Positions 24,307 to 32,313 of a DNA stretch of 36,940 bases are shown here, one piece after another. The stretch spans positions 1 through 36,940 of the forward strand of contig CAMBPV010000020.1 in NCBI GenBank assembly GCA_945869695.1, written 5' to 3'. This DNA comes from Prosthecobacter debontii. Lineage in GTDB: Bacteria > Verrucomicrobiota > Verrucomicrobiia > Verrucomicrobiales > Verrucomicrobiaceae. The notes below the pieces were generated by a model. It did no database searches and was not told the DNA's origin. It saw only the letters and a program-made list of their open reading frames with translations. The translations under genes were made by a program, and so were the position numbers. Position 1 is the stretch's first letter; each line of letters starts with the position of its first letter.

Positions 24307-25065
24307 TCACCAAAAACCCCATTGCTGAGTCTGCAACACATAGATGCCCAAAATCAGATTTCCCACGGCATGCATCACGAGACAAGAACCGAGGCTTCGC
24401 GTGCGCACCGCAAGCCAATACATCAGGGCTCCCCACACAAATGCAGCGGGCCAGTCCGCGGTATGGTGAATCAAGGTGACACCCAGAGTGGTGACCCAAA
24501 AACTCATCCAGTGATGGGTGCCAAACGGAATCAAGCGCCAGTCGATCCCACGCTTCTCCGCCACAACGTAGCGCATGAGAAAACCACGCCAAAACAACTC
24601 CTCGACGAAGGGCACGATGAACACCATCCTGACAAGCCGCATCATCACCGAGGCGACCTGCCCCGCCGGATGATCCATCAGCAACCCCGGATCAAATCCC
24701 TCATATCGGTCTGACCAACCCAACCACTCCCACCAGCCAGGCCATGCCGTCATTTGCCCGCGATACAGAAAATGAATGTATCCAGGTGCGATCCAGACGG
24801 CGATGCCGGCGACCCCGAGGAGAATCGCCAATCCCAGCCCTCGCCACGGACGGATCACATAGTGATGCCGCCAAAACAGAAGCAACCCAAGGCAAACCAG
24901 AGTCTGCACAGGGTAAATCCAGTGCTCAGGCCCCTGCCGATACCAAGGCAACTCTGCATTCTCAATTCGGAACCAGCCCGGAAGTGACGTGAAAAGAACA
25001 AAAACAATCAGCGGCACCGTGTGAGCAGCCATCGCCGATGCACGCCATCGTCTCACGGCTTCCAT
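24307..25065 (-). CDS. CPBP family intramembrane protease
   Basis: A 252-residue membrane protein with the glutamic-type CPBP (Rce1/Abi-like) motifs: EELFWRGFLMR (residues 155-165, the paired Glu and the Arg), a His pair in GVTLIHHTADW (196-206) and a final HAVGN (232-236). Several hydrophobic helices surround them. The EELFWRGFLMR form resembles the subgroup seen as CAAX-protease-related proteins in exosortase/PEP-CTERM genomes; no exosortase gene or PEP-CTERM tail is seen in this window. Its gene is separated by 4 bases from the aminotransferase and from nadE, so it is translated within that operon, yet its substrate cannot be inferred. It could be a membrane-protein protease or a bacteriocin-immunity type protein. 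Confidence 0.85.
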   Translation of the reverse strand: MEAVRRWRASAMAAHTVPLIVFVLFTSLPGWFRIENAELPWYRQGPEHWIYPVQTLVCLGLLLFWRHHYVIRPWRGLGLAILLGVAGIAVWIAPGYIHFLYRGQMTAWPGWWEWLGWSDRYEGFDPGLLMDHPAGQVASVMMRLVRMVFIVPFVEELFWRGFLMRYVVAEKRGIDWRLIPFGTHHWMSFWVTTLGVTLIHHTADWPAAFVWGALMYWLAVRTRSLGSCLVMHAVGNLILGIYVLQTQQWGFW

Positions 25066-25069
25066 AGCC

Positions 25070-26260
25070 TCAGATCGCCTTTGCCTTTTCGTTTCGGATT
25101 TCGGTCACATACTCCGCCATGAGAGCCATCGCCTTTTCAAGAAGTTCGGGCGCCGTCGCGTAGCAGCAGCGCACAAATCCCTCACCTGCGACACCAAAGG
25201 CATTGCCCGGCACCACGGCCACGCTCTTGCGCTCTAGCAAGCCGAGGGCAAACTCCTTGCTCGTCAGGCCCGTGGATCGAATATCTGGAAAGACATAAAA
25301 TGCGCCACCCGGATTGAAACAGTGCAGTCCCATCTCATTCAGTTTCGCCACCACAAAATTCCGCCTTTGCTCATAGCTCTGCCTCATGTCTTCAAAAGCA
25401 GCGGCACCCAGCTTCAGTGCTTCCAATCCGGCCATCTGACTCATGATTGGTGCGCAGAGCATGCAGTATTGATGGATCTTCATCATCGCCTCACGCAAGG
25501 GAGCAGGAGCGCAGGCATACCCCAGTCTCCAGCCCGTCATCGCGAATGCTTTGGAGAAACCGTGAAGCAGAACGGTCCGCTCCTTCATTCCCGGATACTC
25601 CACGATGCTCTTGTGCTGACGGTTGTCATAAAGAAGCTCGCAGTAAATCTCGTCCGTGAAGCAGATCAGGTCATGCTTCACACACAACTGGGCGATCTTC
25701 TCCAATTCCTCCGGCGGCATGATGCCCCCCGTCGGATTGGTCGGGAAGTTGAGCGCGATCACTTTCGTCTTCGGTGTGATCGCCTTTTCCACATCGGCCG
25801 CCATCAAGGCAAACTGGTTTTCCTCCCGCGTCTCCACCACCACCGGCACACCATAGGCCATCTTGATGCTCGGGCTGTAAGACACGTAGCAGGGTTCATG
25901 ATAGATGACTTCATCCCCAGGATTTAAGACCGCACGGTAAGCGATGTCGAGCGCTTCAGAGACACCGACAGTCACCAAAATCTCAGTCTTCGGGTCATAC
26001 TTCACCCGAAACAGATTCTCGACATATTCGCTGATGGCGATGCGCAAAGACTCCAGCCCTAGATTCGAAGTGTAGGTGGTCTGCCCCTTCTCCAGCGAAC
26101 GGATGGCAGCCTCCCGAATGGGCCAGGGCGTTGGCTTGTCGGGCTCACCCACGCCGAGTGATATAACGTCAGTCCGCCCGATCACGAGTTCGAAGAAGTC
26201 TCGGATACCGGACCGAGGCAGATCATTGATCTGCCTGGAAAGCTTGGTTGTGTAGTCCAT
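25070..26260 (-). CDS. PLP-dependent class I aminotransferase
   Basis: A 396-residue aminotransferase of fold type I. Seen are VISLGVGEPDKPTP near residue 32-45, TTYTSNLGLESLRIAISEY (61-79), the NFPTNPTGG loop (171-179), FTDEIYCELLY near 201 with the PLP-contacting Asp and Tyr, and the Schiff-base lysine at 237 in HGFSKAFAMTGWRLGY. A conserved Arg near residue 376 (EGFVRCCYA) binds the substrate carboxylate. Substrate range is not fixed by sequence; alanine, aspartate or aromatic amino acids are candidates. It lies 11 bases after an Lrp/AsnC regulator, as in the Bacillus alaR-alaT (yugG-yugH) pair, which supports alanine transamination as a working guess. Confidence 0.9.
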   Translation of the reverse strand: MDYTTKLSRQINDLPRSGIRDFFELVIGRTDVISLGVGEPDKPTPWPIREAAIRSLEKGQTTYTSNLGLESLRIAISEYVENLFRVKYDPKTEILVTVGVSEALDIAYRAVLNPGDEVIYHEPCYVSYSPSIKMAYGVPVVVETREENQFALMAADVEKAITPKTKVIALNFPTNPTGGIMPPEELEKIAQLCVKHDLICFTDEIYCELLYDNRQHKSIVEYPGMKERTVLLHGFSKAFAMTGWRLGYACAPAPLREAMMKIHQYCMLCAPIMSQMAGLEALKLGAAAFEDMRQSYEQRRNFVVAKLNEMGLHCFNPGGAFYVFPDIRSTGLTSKEFALGLLERKSVAVVPGNAFGVAGEGFVRCCYATAPELLEKAMALMAEYVTEIRNEKAKAI

Positions 26261-26271
26261 GGTTGGTTGGA

Positions 26272-26763
26272 TCAGGGTGACACAGGCAGTCGATCTTCCT
26301 CAGACGCACCTTGCGCCAGGAAGCCCCCTTGCTTGTAGGCCTTGAGTTGGAACCGGGTGGCGGTTGAGTTCACCCCTCCGATCGTGCTTAGCTTTTCAGC
26401 CACAAAATTAGCCACGTCCAACAAGTCTTTTCCTTCCACGACGACTGCGAGGTCGTAGCCGCCGCTCATGAGAAAGCAGTCACGCACTTGGTCAAATTGA
26501 GCGATGCGACGTGCGAGCCGATCAAAGCCCCCGTCGCGCTCAGGCGAGATCTTCACCTCGATCAGAGCCGTGACTCCGCTGTACCCCGCTTTGTGACGAT
26601 CCACCACTGCGTGATAGCCAAGGATCAAACCTTCCTTCTCCGCCGCAGCGATTCGGCTCTGGATTTCAGCCTCGGAAACGCCGAGCGCGGTGGCCAACTC
26701 GGCCGTGGTGCGGCCCGAGTTCGCCTGAAGAAGGACTATGAGAGGATCAACGTTTGATTGCAT
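26272..26763 (-). CDS. Lrp/AsnC family transcriptional regulator
   Basis: A 163-residue regulator. Residues 15-50 form the helix-turn-helix (TTAELATALGVSEAEIQSRI followed by AAAEKEGLILGYHAVVD). Residues 60-140 form the RAM ligand-binding domain (YSGVTALIEVKISPE, QVRDCFLMSGGYDLAVVVEG, NFVAEKLSTIGGVNSTATRF). Family members bind amino acids and often control the gene next door and themselves. Here it is first in a probable operon with an aminotransferase, a CPBP protease and nadE, so it likely adjusts their transcription to an amino acid. The last 20 residues are an extra polar tail. Confidence 0.9.
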   Translation of the reverse strand: MQSNVDPLIVLLQANSGRTTAELATALGVSEAEIQSRIAAAEKEGLILGYHAVVDRHKAGYSGVTALIEVKISPERDGGFDRLARRIAQFDQVRDCFLMSGGYDLAVVVEGKDLLDVANFVAEKLSTIGGVNSTATRFQLKAYKQGGFLAQGASEEDRLPVSP

Positions 26764-26829
26764 GACAAGTGTTGATCATCGGCTAAAAAACCACAGCCGT
26801 CACCCGCTTTTCAGGCTGGTCGAAAATTG

Positions 26830-28083
26830 TTAGCTCAGCGGAACGCCATAAGGCAGATCGTCAGGAAGTGGAACGAATTCTCGGATCTGTGACCATAGGC
26901 GAGAGTAGTCTTTGTTGAGGTCACCCGAGAGACAGTCGGTGATGTCATCACCAGCTTCGGGATACTTCATGATGACATCTTTGAATGAGAAGTTGGGCTC
27001 GTAAAAGGCATAAACGAGTTTCCTCATGTTCTCGATTCCTTCGCGGAGACCTTTCGCATAACCGCTGAAACGCTGAGGTGACAGGTCGCTGGCCACCAGT
27101 CCTGCATGGACGGCTTCTCCGGCCATGACCGCGCTTTTCAAAGCCAGCATCACACCACTGCTGAAGACGGGATCGAGAAAGGCAAAAGCATCTCCAACAA
27201 GGAGAAGCCCGGGCGAAGCAGCATATTTGGAGTGCCTCGAGTATTCGCTGGTGAGCCAGTACTCACCGGTGCAAGTGCCCGTTGAGAGTCGATCCTTGAT
27301 CCAGAGGTTTTCGCCAATTTCGCGTTGAAACATGGTTTCGGGGTCCTTGATTCCGCCGCGAGTCAAATACTTCCCCTCGGCTACGACACCCACACTGACC
27401 ATGTCATCATGCTGCGGAATGTGCCAGAACCAGCCTTTCTCAGGCACAAACGCGACGGTGGTGCCCCCCTCGTCGATCCCTTCTCCTCTTTGGGATCCTC
27501 GGTAGTAGGTCCAGATCGCGACTTTATTCAGGTAAGGATCTCCGACTCGCCAGCCTTCGCGATTCGAGGCAAAGGCCTCCTTGCCGGACGCGTCGATGAC
27601 GAGCTTCGCGTGGAAGTGCTCGATCTTTCCGTCCTTCCCTTTCGCCTCGACACCGATGACCTTTCCGTTGTCGTCCTTGAGGAGTTGAGTGACCGAGGTT
27701 TCCTCCTTCACTTCAGCACCCCTCTCCCGAGCGTGGTTCATGAGCATCTCGTCGAATTCAGATCGCAGAACCTGCCAGCTTTGAGCGATGGTCTCACGGT
27801 CGTAACGATTAAAAAAATAGAACGGCTGAGAGCGCTTTCCGTCAGGCTGGACAAAGGAAACGCTGAACTTTTTCATGAAGTGAGACTTCCTCATTTTGGG
27901 TATCAATCCCAAGCGCTCCAGCGGTCCGTAAGTGAAAGGAATGAGCGACTCCCCGATGTGATAGCGCGGAAACTTCTCCCGCTCGAGCACCAAAACTCGA
28001 TGTCCATACTCGGCCAAAATGGCAGCTGTGCCAGTGCCGGAGGGACCACCCCCGATGATCAAGACGTCGTGCTCGTTACTCAT
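26830..28083 (-). CDS. FAD-dependent oxidoreductase, flavin-halogenase-like
   Basis: A 417-residue flavoprotein of the geranylgeranyl-reductase/halogenase superfamily. The FAD-binding Rossmann motif VLIIGGGPSGTGTAAILAE is at residues 7-25, followed by LEREKFPRYHIGESLIP at 33-49. FMKKF places Lys71 and Lys72 near where halogenases carry their catalytic lysine. GWFWHIP (217-223) satisfies the WxWxIP pattern, and GDAFAFLDPVFSSGVMLA (297-314) matches the FLDPVFSSG block common in halogenase-like oxidases. Related proteins halogenate aromatic or polyketide substrates, reduce prenyl chains or act as monooxygenases, so the reaction is open. No flavin reductase or biosynthetic gene is beside it. A palindrome lies 47 bases upstream of the ATG. 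Confidence 0.85.
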   Translation of the reverse strand: MSNEHDVLIIGGGPSGTGTAAILAEYGHRVLVLEREKFPRYHIGESLIPFTYGPLERLGLIPKMRKSHFMKKFSVSFVQPDGKRSQPFYFFNRYDRETIAQSWQVLRSEFDEMLMNHARERGAEVKEETSVTQLLKDDNGKVIGVEAKGKDGKIEHFHAKLVIDASGKEAFASNREGWRVGDPYLNKVAIWTYYRGSQRGEGIDEGGTTVAFVPEKGWFWHIPQHDDMVSVGVVAEGKYLTRGGIKDPETMFQREIGENLWIKDRLSTGTCTGEYWLTSEYSRHSKYAASPGLLLVGDAFAFLDPVFSSGVMLALKSAVMAGEAVHAGLVASDLSPQRFSGYAKGLREGIENMRKLVYAFYEPNFSFKDVIMKYPEAGDDITDCLSGDLNKDYSRLWSQIREFVPLPDDLPYGVPLS

Positions 28084-28129
28084 TGTGTGCTTTTGATACG
28101 TTTACCGATTGGCTAAAAGAATTGATTTG

Positions 28130-28144
28130 GAACGTTGCACGTTC
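28130..28144. promoter_or_regulatory. 15-base palindrome upstream of the flavoprotein gene
   Basis: GAACGT and ACGTTC flank TGC, giving a perfect 6+3+6 inverted repeat, centred 54 bases upstream of the flavoprotein ATG. Its size and position fit a dimeric repressor or activator site. The regulator is unknown. Confidence 0.45.
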
Positions 28145-28199
28145 TCACGATACTGAAAATCTCAACTGAGTATGGCCGCGATGCCCGAAGTGAATAACA

Positions 28200-28234
28200 G
28201 AAACGCGCAGCAGCCGAGGCTTACCGCGCGTTTC
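28200..28234 (-). terminator. xylA terminator hairpin with nested stem
   Basis: GAAACGCGC (28226-28234 read on the minus strand) pairs perfectly with GCGCGTTTC (28200-28208). Inside the 17-base loop AGCC and GGCT can form a smaller stem. It starts 26 bases after the xylA stop. It is followed by TGTTATT rather than a solid T run, so termination may be partial. Confidence 0.7.
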
Positions 28235-28259
28235 AAATCGATCAAAGCTCTGTGAAATC

Positions 28260-29570
28260 TCAGATAAACTCGTTGATCAAATTCTCAAGGAACTCCTGGC
28301 GTCCACTGGCGAGGAAGGGTTCGCCATACTGAAGAACGTGTGCTTCGAGCTCGGCAAATCCGACTTCGCCGCTTTCAATCTTGGCTCCGATACCGGAGTC
28401 AAAGGTGCTGTAGCGCTGCTTCACGAAGGCGTCGAGGCGCCCATCATCAATGATCGCCTGAGCAACCTTGAGTCCACGAGCAAACGCATCCATGCCACCG
28501 ATGTGAGCGTGGAATAGATCAACAGGCTCGAAACTCTCGCGACGGACTTTGGCATCGAAGTTCAACCCACCCGTCGTGAAACCACCCGCCTTCAGCAGGG
28601 AGAGCATGATCTGAGAGGTGAGGTAGATATTGGTCGGGAACTGATCCGTATCCCAGCCGATGAGTTCGTCACCCGTATTCGCGTCGATGGAGCCGAGAGC
28701 ACCAGCGGCCGCAGCCACTTCCATCTCGTGACGCATGGTATGACCGGCGAGCGTGGCGTGATTGGTCTCCAGATTGAGCTTCAGGTGATCCTTCAGCCCA
28801 TACTCGCGCAGGAAATTCAAACACGCGGCGGCGTCCGAGTCATACTGGTGAGTGGAAGGCTCACGCGGCTTCGGCTCAATGTAGAACTGCCCTTTGAATC
28901 CGATCTTCTTCGCGTGATCAACGGCCATGTGAAGCATGCGGGCCAGGTGATCGAGTTCCCGCTTCATGTTGGTGTTCCAGAGAGTCGCGTAACCTTCGCG
29001 GCCACCCCAGAAGGTGTAACCCTCCCCACCGAGACGGTGAGTGACTTCGAGTGCTTTCTTGACCTGCGCTGCGGCATAAGCGAAAACGCCCGCATTCGGG
29101 CTGGTAGCCGCGCCCTGGCAGTAGCGAGGATGCACAAAAAGACAAGCTGTGCCCCAGAGCAGTTTTTTACCTGTGCGCTGCTGCTCGGCTTCGAGCACGT
29201 CAGCCACAGCATCGAGATTCTCATTGCTCTCGGTCAAATTCCTTCCTTCCGGCGCGACGTCGCGGTCATGGAAGCAGTAGTAATCAACGCCGAGTTTCTC
29301 CATGAACTCGAAGCAGACACGGGCGCGATTCTGCGCATTCGAAATGGAATCCGTTCCGTCATCCCAAGGGCGCTGGGCCGTGCCAACTCCGAAGGGGTCA
29401 GCACCCGTGTTGCGAAGCGTGTGCCAGTAGGCGACACCGAACCGGAGGTGGTCCTTCATGGTTTTTCCACCCACGACTTCATCCGCGTTGTAGTGCTTGA
29501 ATGAAAGGGGGTTCTTCGACTGGGGGCCTTCAAATTGAATTTTTGGAATGTCAGGAAATGCTTCGCTCAT
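28260..29570 (-). CDS. xylA: xylose isomerase
   Basis: Converts xylose to xylulose with divalent metal in the cytoplasm. The 436-residue product is a class II enzyme by length. Seen are the active-site His/Asp block [13 protein letters not shown] near residue 97, [12 protein letters not shown] near 140, the second signature [20 protein letters not shown] near 180-200, the metal-binding [18 protein letters not shown] near 230-247, [20 protein letters not shown] near 263-282, [19 protein letters not shown] near 290-310 and [14 protein letters not shown] near 335. All expected ligands appear intact. xylB and a xylose transporter are not adjacent. A structured 393-base region lies upstream and a terminator hairpin follows. 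Confidence 0.96.
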   Translation of the reverse strand: MSEAFPDIPKIQFEGPQSKNPLSFKHYNADEVVGGKTMKDHLRFGVAYWHTLRNTGADPFGVGTAQRPWDDGTDSISNAQNRARVCFEFMEKLGVDYYCFHDRDVAPEGRNLTESNENLDAVADVLEAEQQRTGKKLLWGTACLFVHPRYCQGAATSPNAGVFAYAAAQVKKALEVTHRLGGEGYTFWGGREGYATLWNTNMKRELDHLARMLHMAVDHAKKIGFKGQFYIEPKPREPSTHQYDSDAAACLNFLREYGLKDHLKLNLETNHATLAGHTMRHEMEVAAAAGALGSIDANTGDELIGWDTDQFPTNIYLTSQIMLSLLKAGGFTTGGLNFDAKVRRESFEPVDLFHAHIGGMDAFARGLKVAQAIIDDGRLDAFVKQRYSTFDSGIGAKIESGEVGFAELEAHVLQYGEPFLASGRQEFLENLINEFI

Positions 29571-29636
29571 AGGGTAGCGAATGGAGGCGGCAGCCGCTAC
29601 CTGTCAAGAGGTGAAAGGCCAAGCGCATTTACCTGA

Positions 29637-29687
29637 GAGCAAGAGTCCGGCGGGACCCAACCAAAATCCCGCCGGACTGTGTTGCTC
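29637..29687 (-). promoter_or_regulatory. GC-rich hairpin in the putative xylA leader
   Basis: GTCCGGCGGG (29645-29654) and CCCGCCGGAC (29668-29677) form a perfect 10-base-pair stem with a 13-base loop. An outer stem GAGCAA (29637-29642) with TTGCTC (29682-29687) stacks below a small internal loop. There is no T run in either direction, so it is not a simple terminator. It lies 67 bases before the xylA start. Confidence 0.6.
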
Positions 29688-29722
29688 CACGAAGCTCCAA
29701 CCACGAATCTTCGTAGATTTGA

Positions 29723-29761
29723 ATCCAGGAGAACCTGGAAAATGTTTCCGGGACTCTGGAT
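29723..29761 (-). promoter_or_regulatory. mutually exclusive short hairpins
   Basis: Three stems share bases and cannot all form: CCAGG/CCTGG (29725-29729 with 29734-29738), GGAAA/TTTCC (29737-29741 with 29745-29749), and the outer ATCCAG/CTGGAT (29723-29728 with 29756-29761). Such competing stems are typical of attenuators but can also arise by chance. Confidence 0.35.
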
Positions 29762-29861
29762 GAGAGAGGCTCGGATGATTTCGAGAAGCTCCATGACGAC
29801 GACTCCCGCTAATCACGAAATGTTATTGAGCAGAATCTAGGCCAACTTTTTGACCCTAAAG

Positions 29862-29899
29862 GATCGTTGATTTTTTTAAATGCCAAAAATCACACGATC
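29862..29899. promoter_or_regulatory. AT-rich inverted repeat upstream of alcohol dehydrogenase
   Basis: GATCGT-TGATTTTT (29862-29875) pairs with AAAAATCA-C-ACGATC (29885-29899) over 14 positions with a single bulged C and a 9-base loop. It is 65 bases upstream of the GTG start at 29964. It fits an operator, or a hairpin in a leader, and may be a target for the LysR protein encoded two genes downstream; that link is a guess. Confidence 0.5.
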
Positions 29900-29963
29900 A
29901 ATGCTCAGCGACTCGCTCTTCAGCCGATTGCGTTTTCCGAAACAACACTGAGAGTGAAAGATC

Positions 29964-31091
29964 GTGACACCTCCAGCACCCATCATTGCCACCGCTGCTG
30001 TGCTCTACGAAGCGGGCAAGCCACTCTCAATCGAGGAAGTGGAAGTCATGCCACCGGGTCGAGGAGAGGTGCGAGTCAAGATGAAGGCGGCCGGAGTTTG
30101 CCACAGTGATCTTCATGTGATCAAAGGTGATCTTGCGATGCCGATGCCCATCATTCCCGGGCATGAGGGCTCAGGGGTGATCGAATCCATCGGAGAGGGC
30201 GTCACATCTGTAAAGGTGGGTGATCACATCAGCCCCATCTGGCGGGCATCATGCGGGCAATGTGACTTCTGCATGGCGGGGCGCCCTGCGCTTTGCGATA
30301 TGGGAACGAGGATGCGGTTCGAAGGCGTGATGCCTGATGGCACGATGCGTTTTCGCAATTCAGCCGGGACCCCGATACGCCACTATGCAGGGGTCTCGAC
30401 CTTCTCCAGTTTTGCCACAATGCCTGAGGCCGCAGTGGTAAAGATCCCCGAGACATGCAGCTTTGAACATGCGGCTCTCATCAGTTGTGGCGTGATCACG
30501 GGTGTCGGTGCCGTCACAAATGCGGCGCGGATTCACCCCGGATGCACCATTGCCGTTTTTGGTGCGGGAGGAATCGGCCTCAACATCATTCAAGGTGCAA
30601 GGATGATGAGTGCGCGTCAGATCATCGCGGTCGACATCCATGACACCAAAGAAGCTCACGCAAGACGCATGGGCGCCACACACTTCATCAATTCGAGGGA
30701 CCGTGACCCGATCCAAGCCATCAAGGATCTCACAGGTGGCCGAGGTGTGGATTTTTCGTTTGAGGCAATTGGTCTTCCCATCACAATCGAGCAAGCTTAC
30801 GACTCCTTAAAAAAAGGAGGCACCTGCGTGGTCAGTGGGATCTGCAGAGCCGATGCTCGGGCGCAGATCAATGTGAATCAATTGGTCTATGCGGAGAAGA
30901 CTCTAAAAGGGACTCTCTACGGCTCGATGCGACCTCGGGTCGACCTGATCACCTTGATGGAATTGCATCAAAACGGAAAACTCATGTTGGATGAACTGCT
31001 GACTCACACCTACCGTTTGGAGCAGATCAATGAGGCCTATGAAGCGCTCGAGCGTGGAGAAGTCGCGCGCAGTCTGATCCTTTTCTCCTGA
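29964..31091 (+). CDS. zinc-dependent alcohol dehydrogenase
   Basis: A 375-residue medium-chain dehydrogenase starting with GTG. The catalytic zinc ligands are seen in AAGVCHSDLHVIKGD (near residue 42-56) and IPGHEGSGVIESIGEGV (near 64-80). The four structural-zinc cysteines are in CGQCDFCMAGRPALC (near 95-110). The nucleotide-binding motif IAVFGAGGIGLNIIQGARMM lies near 195-214. AVDIHDTKEAHARRMGATH follows, with Asp at the end of strand beta-2 indicating NAD rather than NADP. FEAIG and TLYGSMRPRVDLITLMEL are close to class III/formaldehyde and aryl-alcohol dehydrogenases, but the exact alcohol is unknown. It precedes the acidic protein and LysR genes at 20- and 8-base intervals. Confidence 0.92.
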   Translation: MTPPAPIIATAAVLYEAGKPLSIEEVEVMPPGRGEVRVKMKAAGVCHSDLHVIKGDLAMPMPIIPGHEGSGVIESIGEGVTSVKVGDHISPIWRASCGQCDFCMAGRPALCDMGTRMRFEGVMPDGTMRFRNSAGTPIRHYAGVSTFSSFATMPEAAVVKIPETCSFEHAALISCGVITGVGAVTNAARIHPGCTIAVFGAGGIGLNIIQGARMMSARQIIAVDIHDTKEAHARRMGATHFINSRDRDPIQAIKDLTGGRGVDFSFEAIGLPITIEQAYDSLKKGGTCVVSGICRADARAQINVNQLVYAEKTLKGTLYGSMRPRVDLITLMELHQNGKLMLDELLTHTYRLEQINEAYEALERGEVARSLILFS

Positions 31092-31111
31092 AACATTGAA
31101 CCCTTCCACCG

Positions 31112-32305
31112 ATGGCCATTCGACTCGAAAAATCAGTTGTCTGCGGGGAGATCGACAGCACCGAAAAAGGAACGGTGCGCTGTGTTTTGTGGTTGGTCAA
31201 CCGACCCGAGCCACTTGTGGTGACGCTTGAGGGCGACCCCTGGAGGGATGTGGCAGGAACGAAGGTGATCTTTGAAAACAAAAACCCCACCGTAGAAGCT
31301 TCCGTGAATCTTCTCCACTCCGAACAAGTGGGATCCGTGGGCGATATCACCGCCTCTCGAAAAGTGAAGCATCTGCTGCTGCAAGACAAGAGCTTCGAGG
31401 AAATCTACTCGTCACGTGAACCCCTTCCTTTTGAATGGCGCAATTCACTCTATCTCGAGTGGTTCAGCACAAAGAATGGCCGAGTTGTTATCGAGAGCAG
31501 CGAATACCTGATTCGAATTGGCGAACCAGTCTGGACCCTTGATGAGGCCGATGAACAAGCTCAGAAGCTTTCGAATCAATACGCCATGCGTAACTTTCTC
31601 AATTCAGTGATTCGGCGCGATGAGGAATCAGATGGAGACGAGGACGCCGAGGATGAGGAGGCCTGGGAGCGGAGACTGGAAGCCAATGACCGGCTGACAG
31701 ACGCCCATCTGGAGGCTCTCGAGAAATATGATGGAGACCCCGAAGAAGTCGACAAGACCTCCTTCGCGATGGGTTGGGATCACTTGCTTGATGGCGGCGA
31801 TGTGGAGGACACCCCTCGCCCTTGGCTGGATGACTTTGAATCGATCGAAGGTGACGAATGGAAAGACGAAAATGATTCTGCTCGCACAGATGAAGGCGAT
31901 GACGACGATTTTCCCGAGCCTCGCACCAAGCACCCCCTTCAACAGCGCACGTCTGCGCTCGCAGTGGCCGTCATGCATTTCTCCAGACTCGGCGACAGCG
32001 ATGAGCGATCTGAGGAACCTGATTCCGCCATCAATCGATTTGCTCGACTCTGCCTGCAAATCAGCGGCAAATGTGCAGGCGTGCTTTCCTCTTTCTATTC
32101 TTCGCATCCGATGCCGCGGGGCATGATCCTGGCGACCTTGAAACGTTGCGTGAAATGGGCGGACGAAGCCTTGAGTGCACTGGAGGAAATCAGTTCCACA
32201 CCCACCTGGCATCCTCACCGGGCGATGGCGATGCAACTCCGGAAGGAGATCGAAGAGATTCGCGTGGATCTTGTTTCAATGCGCAGTGACCTCGGCGCTT
32301 CCTGA
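31112..32305 (+). CDS. acidic protein of unknown function
   Basis: I do not recognise a family in this 397-residue protein. Residues 1-150 look like a compact beta-rich domain (KGTVRCVLWLVNRPEPLVVT, LPFEWRNSLYLEWFSTKNGR, VVIESSEYLIRIGEP). Residues 170-285 are strongly acidic and probably disordered (EESDGDEDAEDEEAWERRLE, EGDDDDFPEPRTKHP). Residues 288-397 form helices (SALAVAVMHFSRLGD, RFARLCLQISGKCAGVLSSF, RAMAMQLRKEIEEIRVDLVS), the last likely a coiled coil. No signal peptide or membrane segment is seen, so it is probably cytoplasmic. It sits 20 bases after alcohol dehydrogenase and 8 bases before the LysR gene, so all three are likely one transcript. The frame is clearly coding, with a strong bias against stop codons over its full length. 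Confidence 0.82.
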   Translation: MAIRLEKSVVCGEIDSTEKGTVRCVLWLVNRPEPLVVTLEGDPWRDVAGTKVIFENKNPTVEASVNLLHSEQVGSVGDITASRKVKHLLLQDKSFEEIYSSREPLPFEWRNSLYLEWFSTKNGRVVIESSEYLIRIGEPVWTLDEADEQAQKLSNQYAMRNFLNSVIRRDEESDGDEDAEDEEAWERRLEANDRLTDAHLEALEKYDGDPEEVDKTSFAMGWDHLLDGGDVEDTPRPWLDDFESIEGDEWKDENDSARTDEGDDDDFPEPRTKHPLQQRTSALAVAVMHFSRLGDSDERSEEPDSAINRFARLCLQISGKCAGVLSSFYSSHPMPRGMILATLKRCVKWADEALSALEEISSTPTWHPHRAMAMQLRKEIEEIRVDLVSMRSDLGAS

Positions 32306-32313
32306 TCAACCCC

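Larger units (their letters stand above)
29571..29963. other. 393-base intergenic region with multiple inverted repeats
   Basis: This is the longest stretch without a convincing gene, between the divergent xylA and alcohol dehydrogenase starts. It holds a long GC-rich hairpin (29637-29687), a cluster of short alternative hairpins (29723-29761) and an AT-rich inverted repeat (29862-29899). Short frames exist on the minus strand but have no family features or ribosome binding sites. A TTGACA on the minus strand at 29607-29602 has no good -10. Confidence 0.6.

Noticed and set aside
26764-26829. Possible Lrp operator upstream of the Lrp gene
   Set aside because: Only a short TGATCA palindrome is seen; no repeat of adequate length supports a site.
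29700-29740. tRNA-like TTCAAAT on the minus strand
   Set aside because: The flanking bases do not pair as a T-arm, and no acceptor, anticodon or D-arm can be formed.
29597-29794. 65-codon minus-strand frame upstream of xylA as a leader peptide
   Set aside because: It has no ribosome binding site, no run of regulatory codons and no family features; it simply spans the GC-rich hairpin. Kept only as part of the non-coding region.
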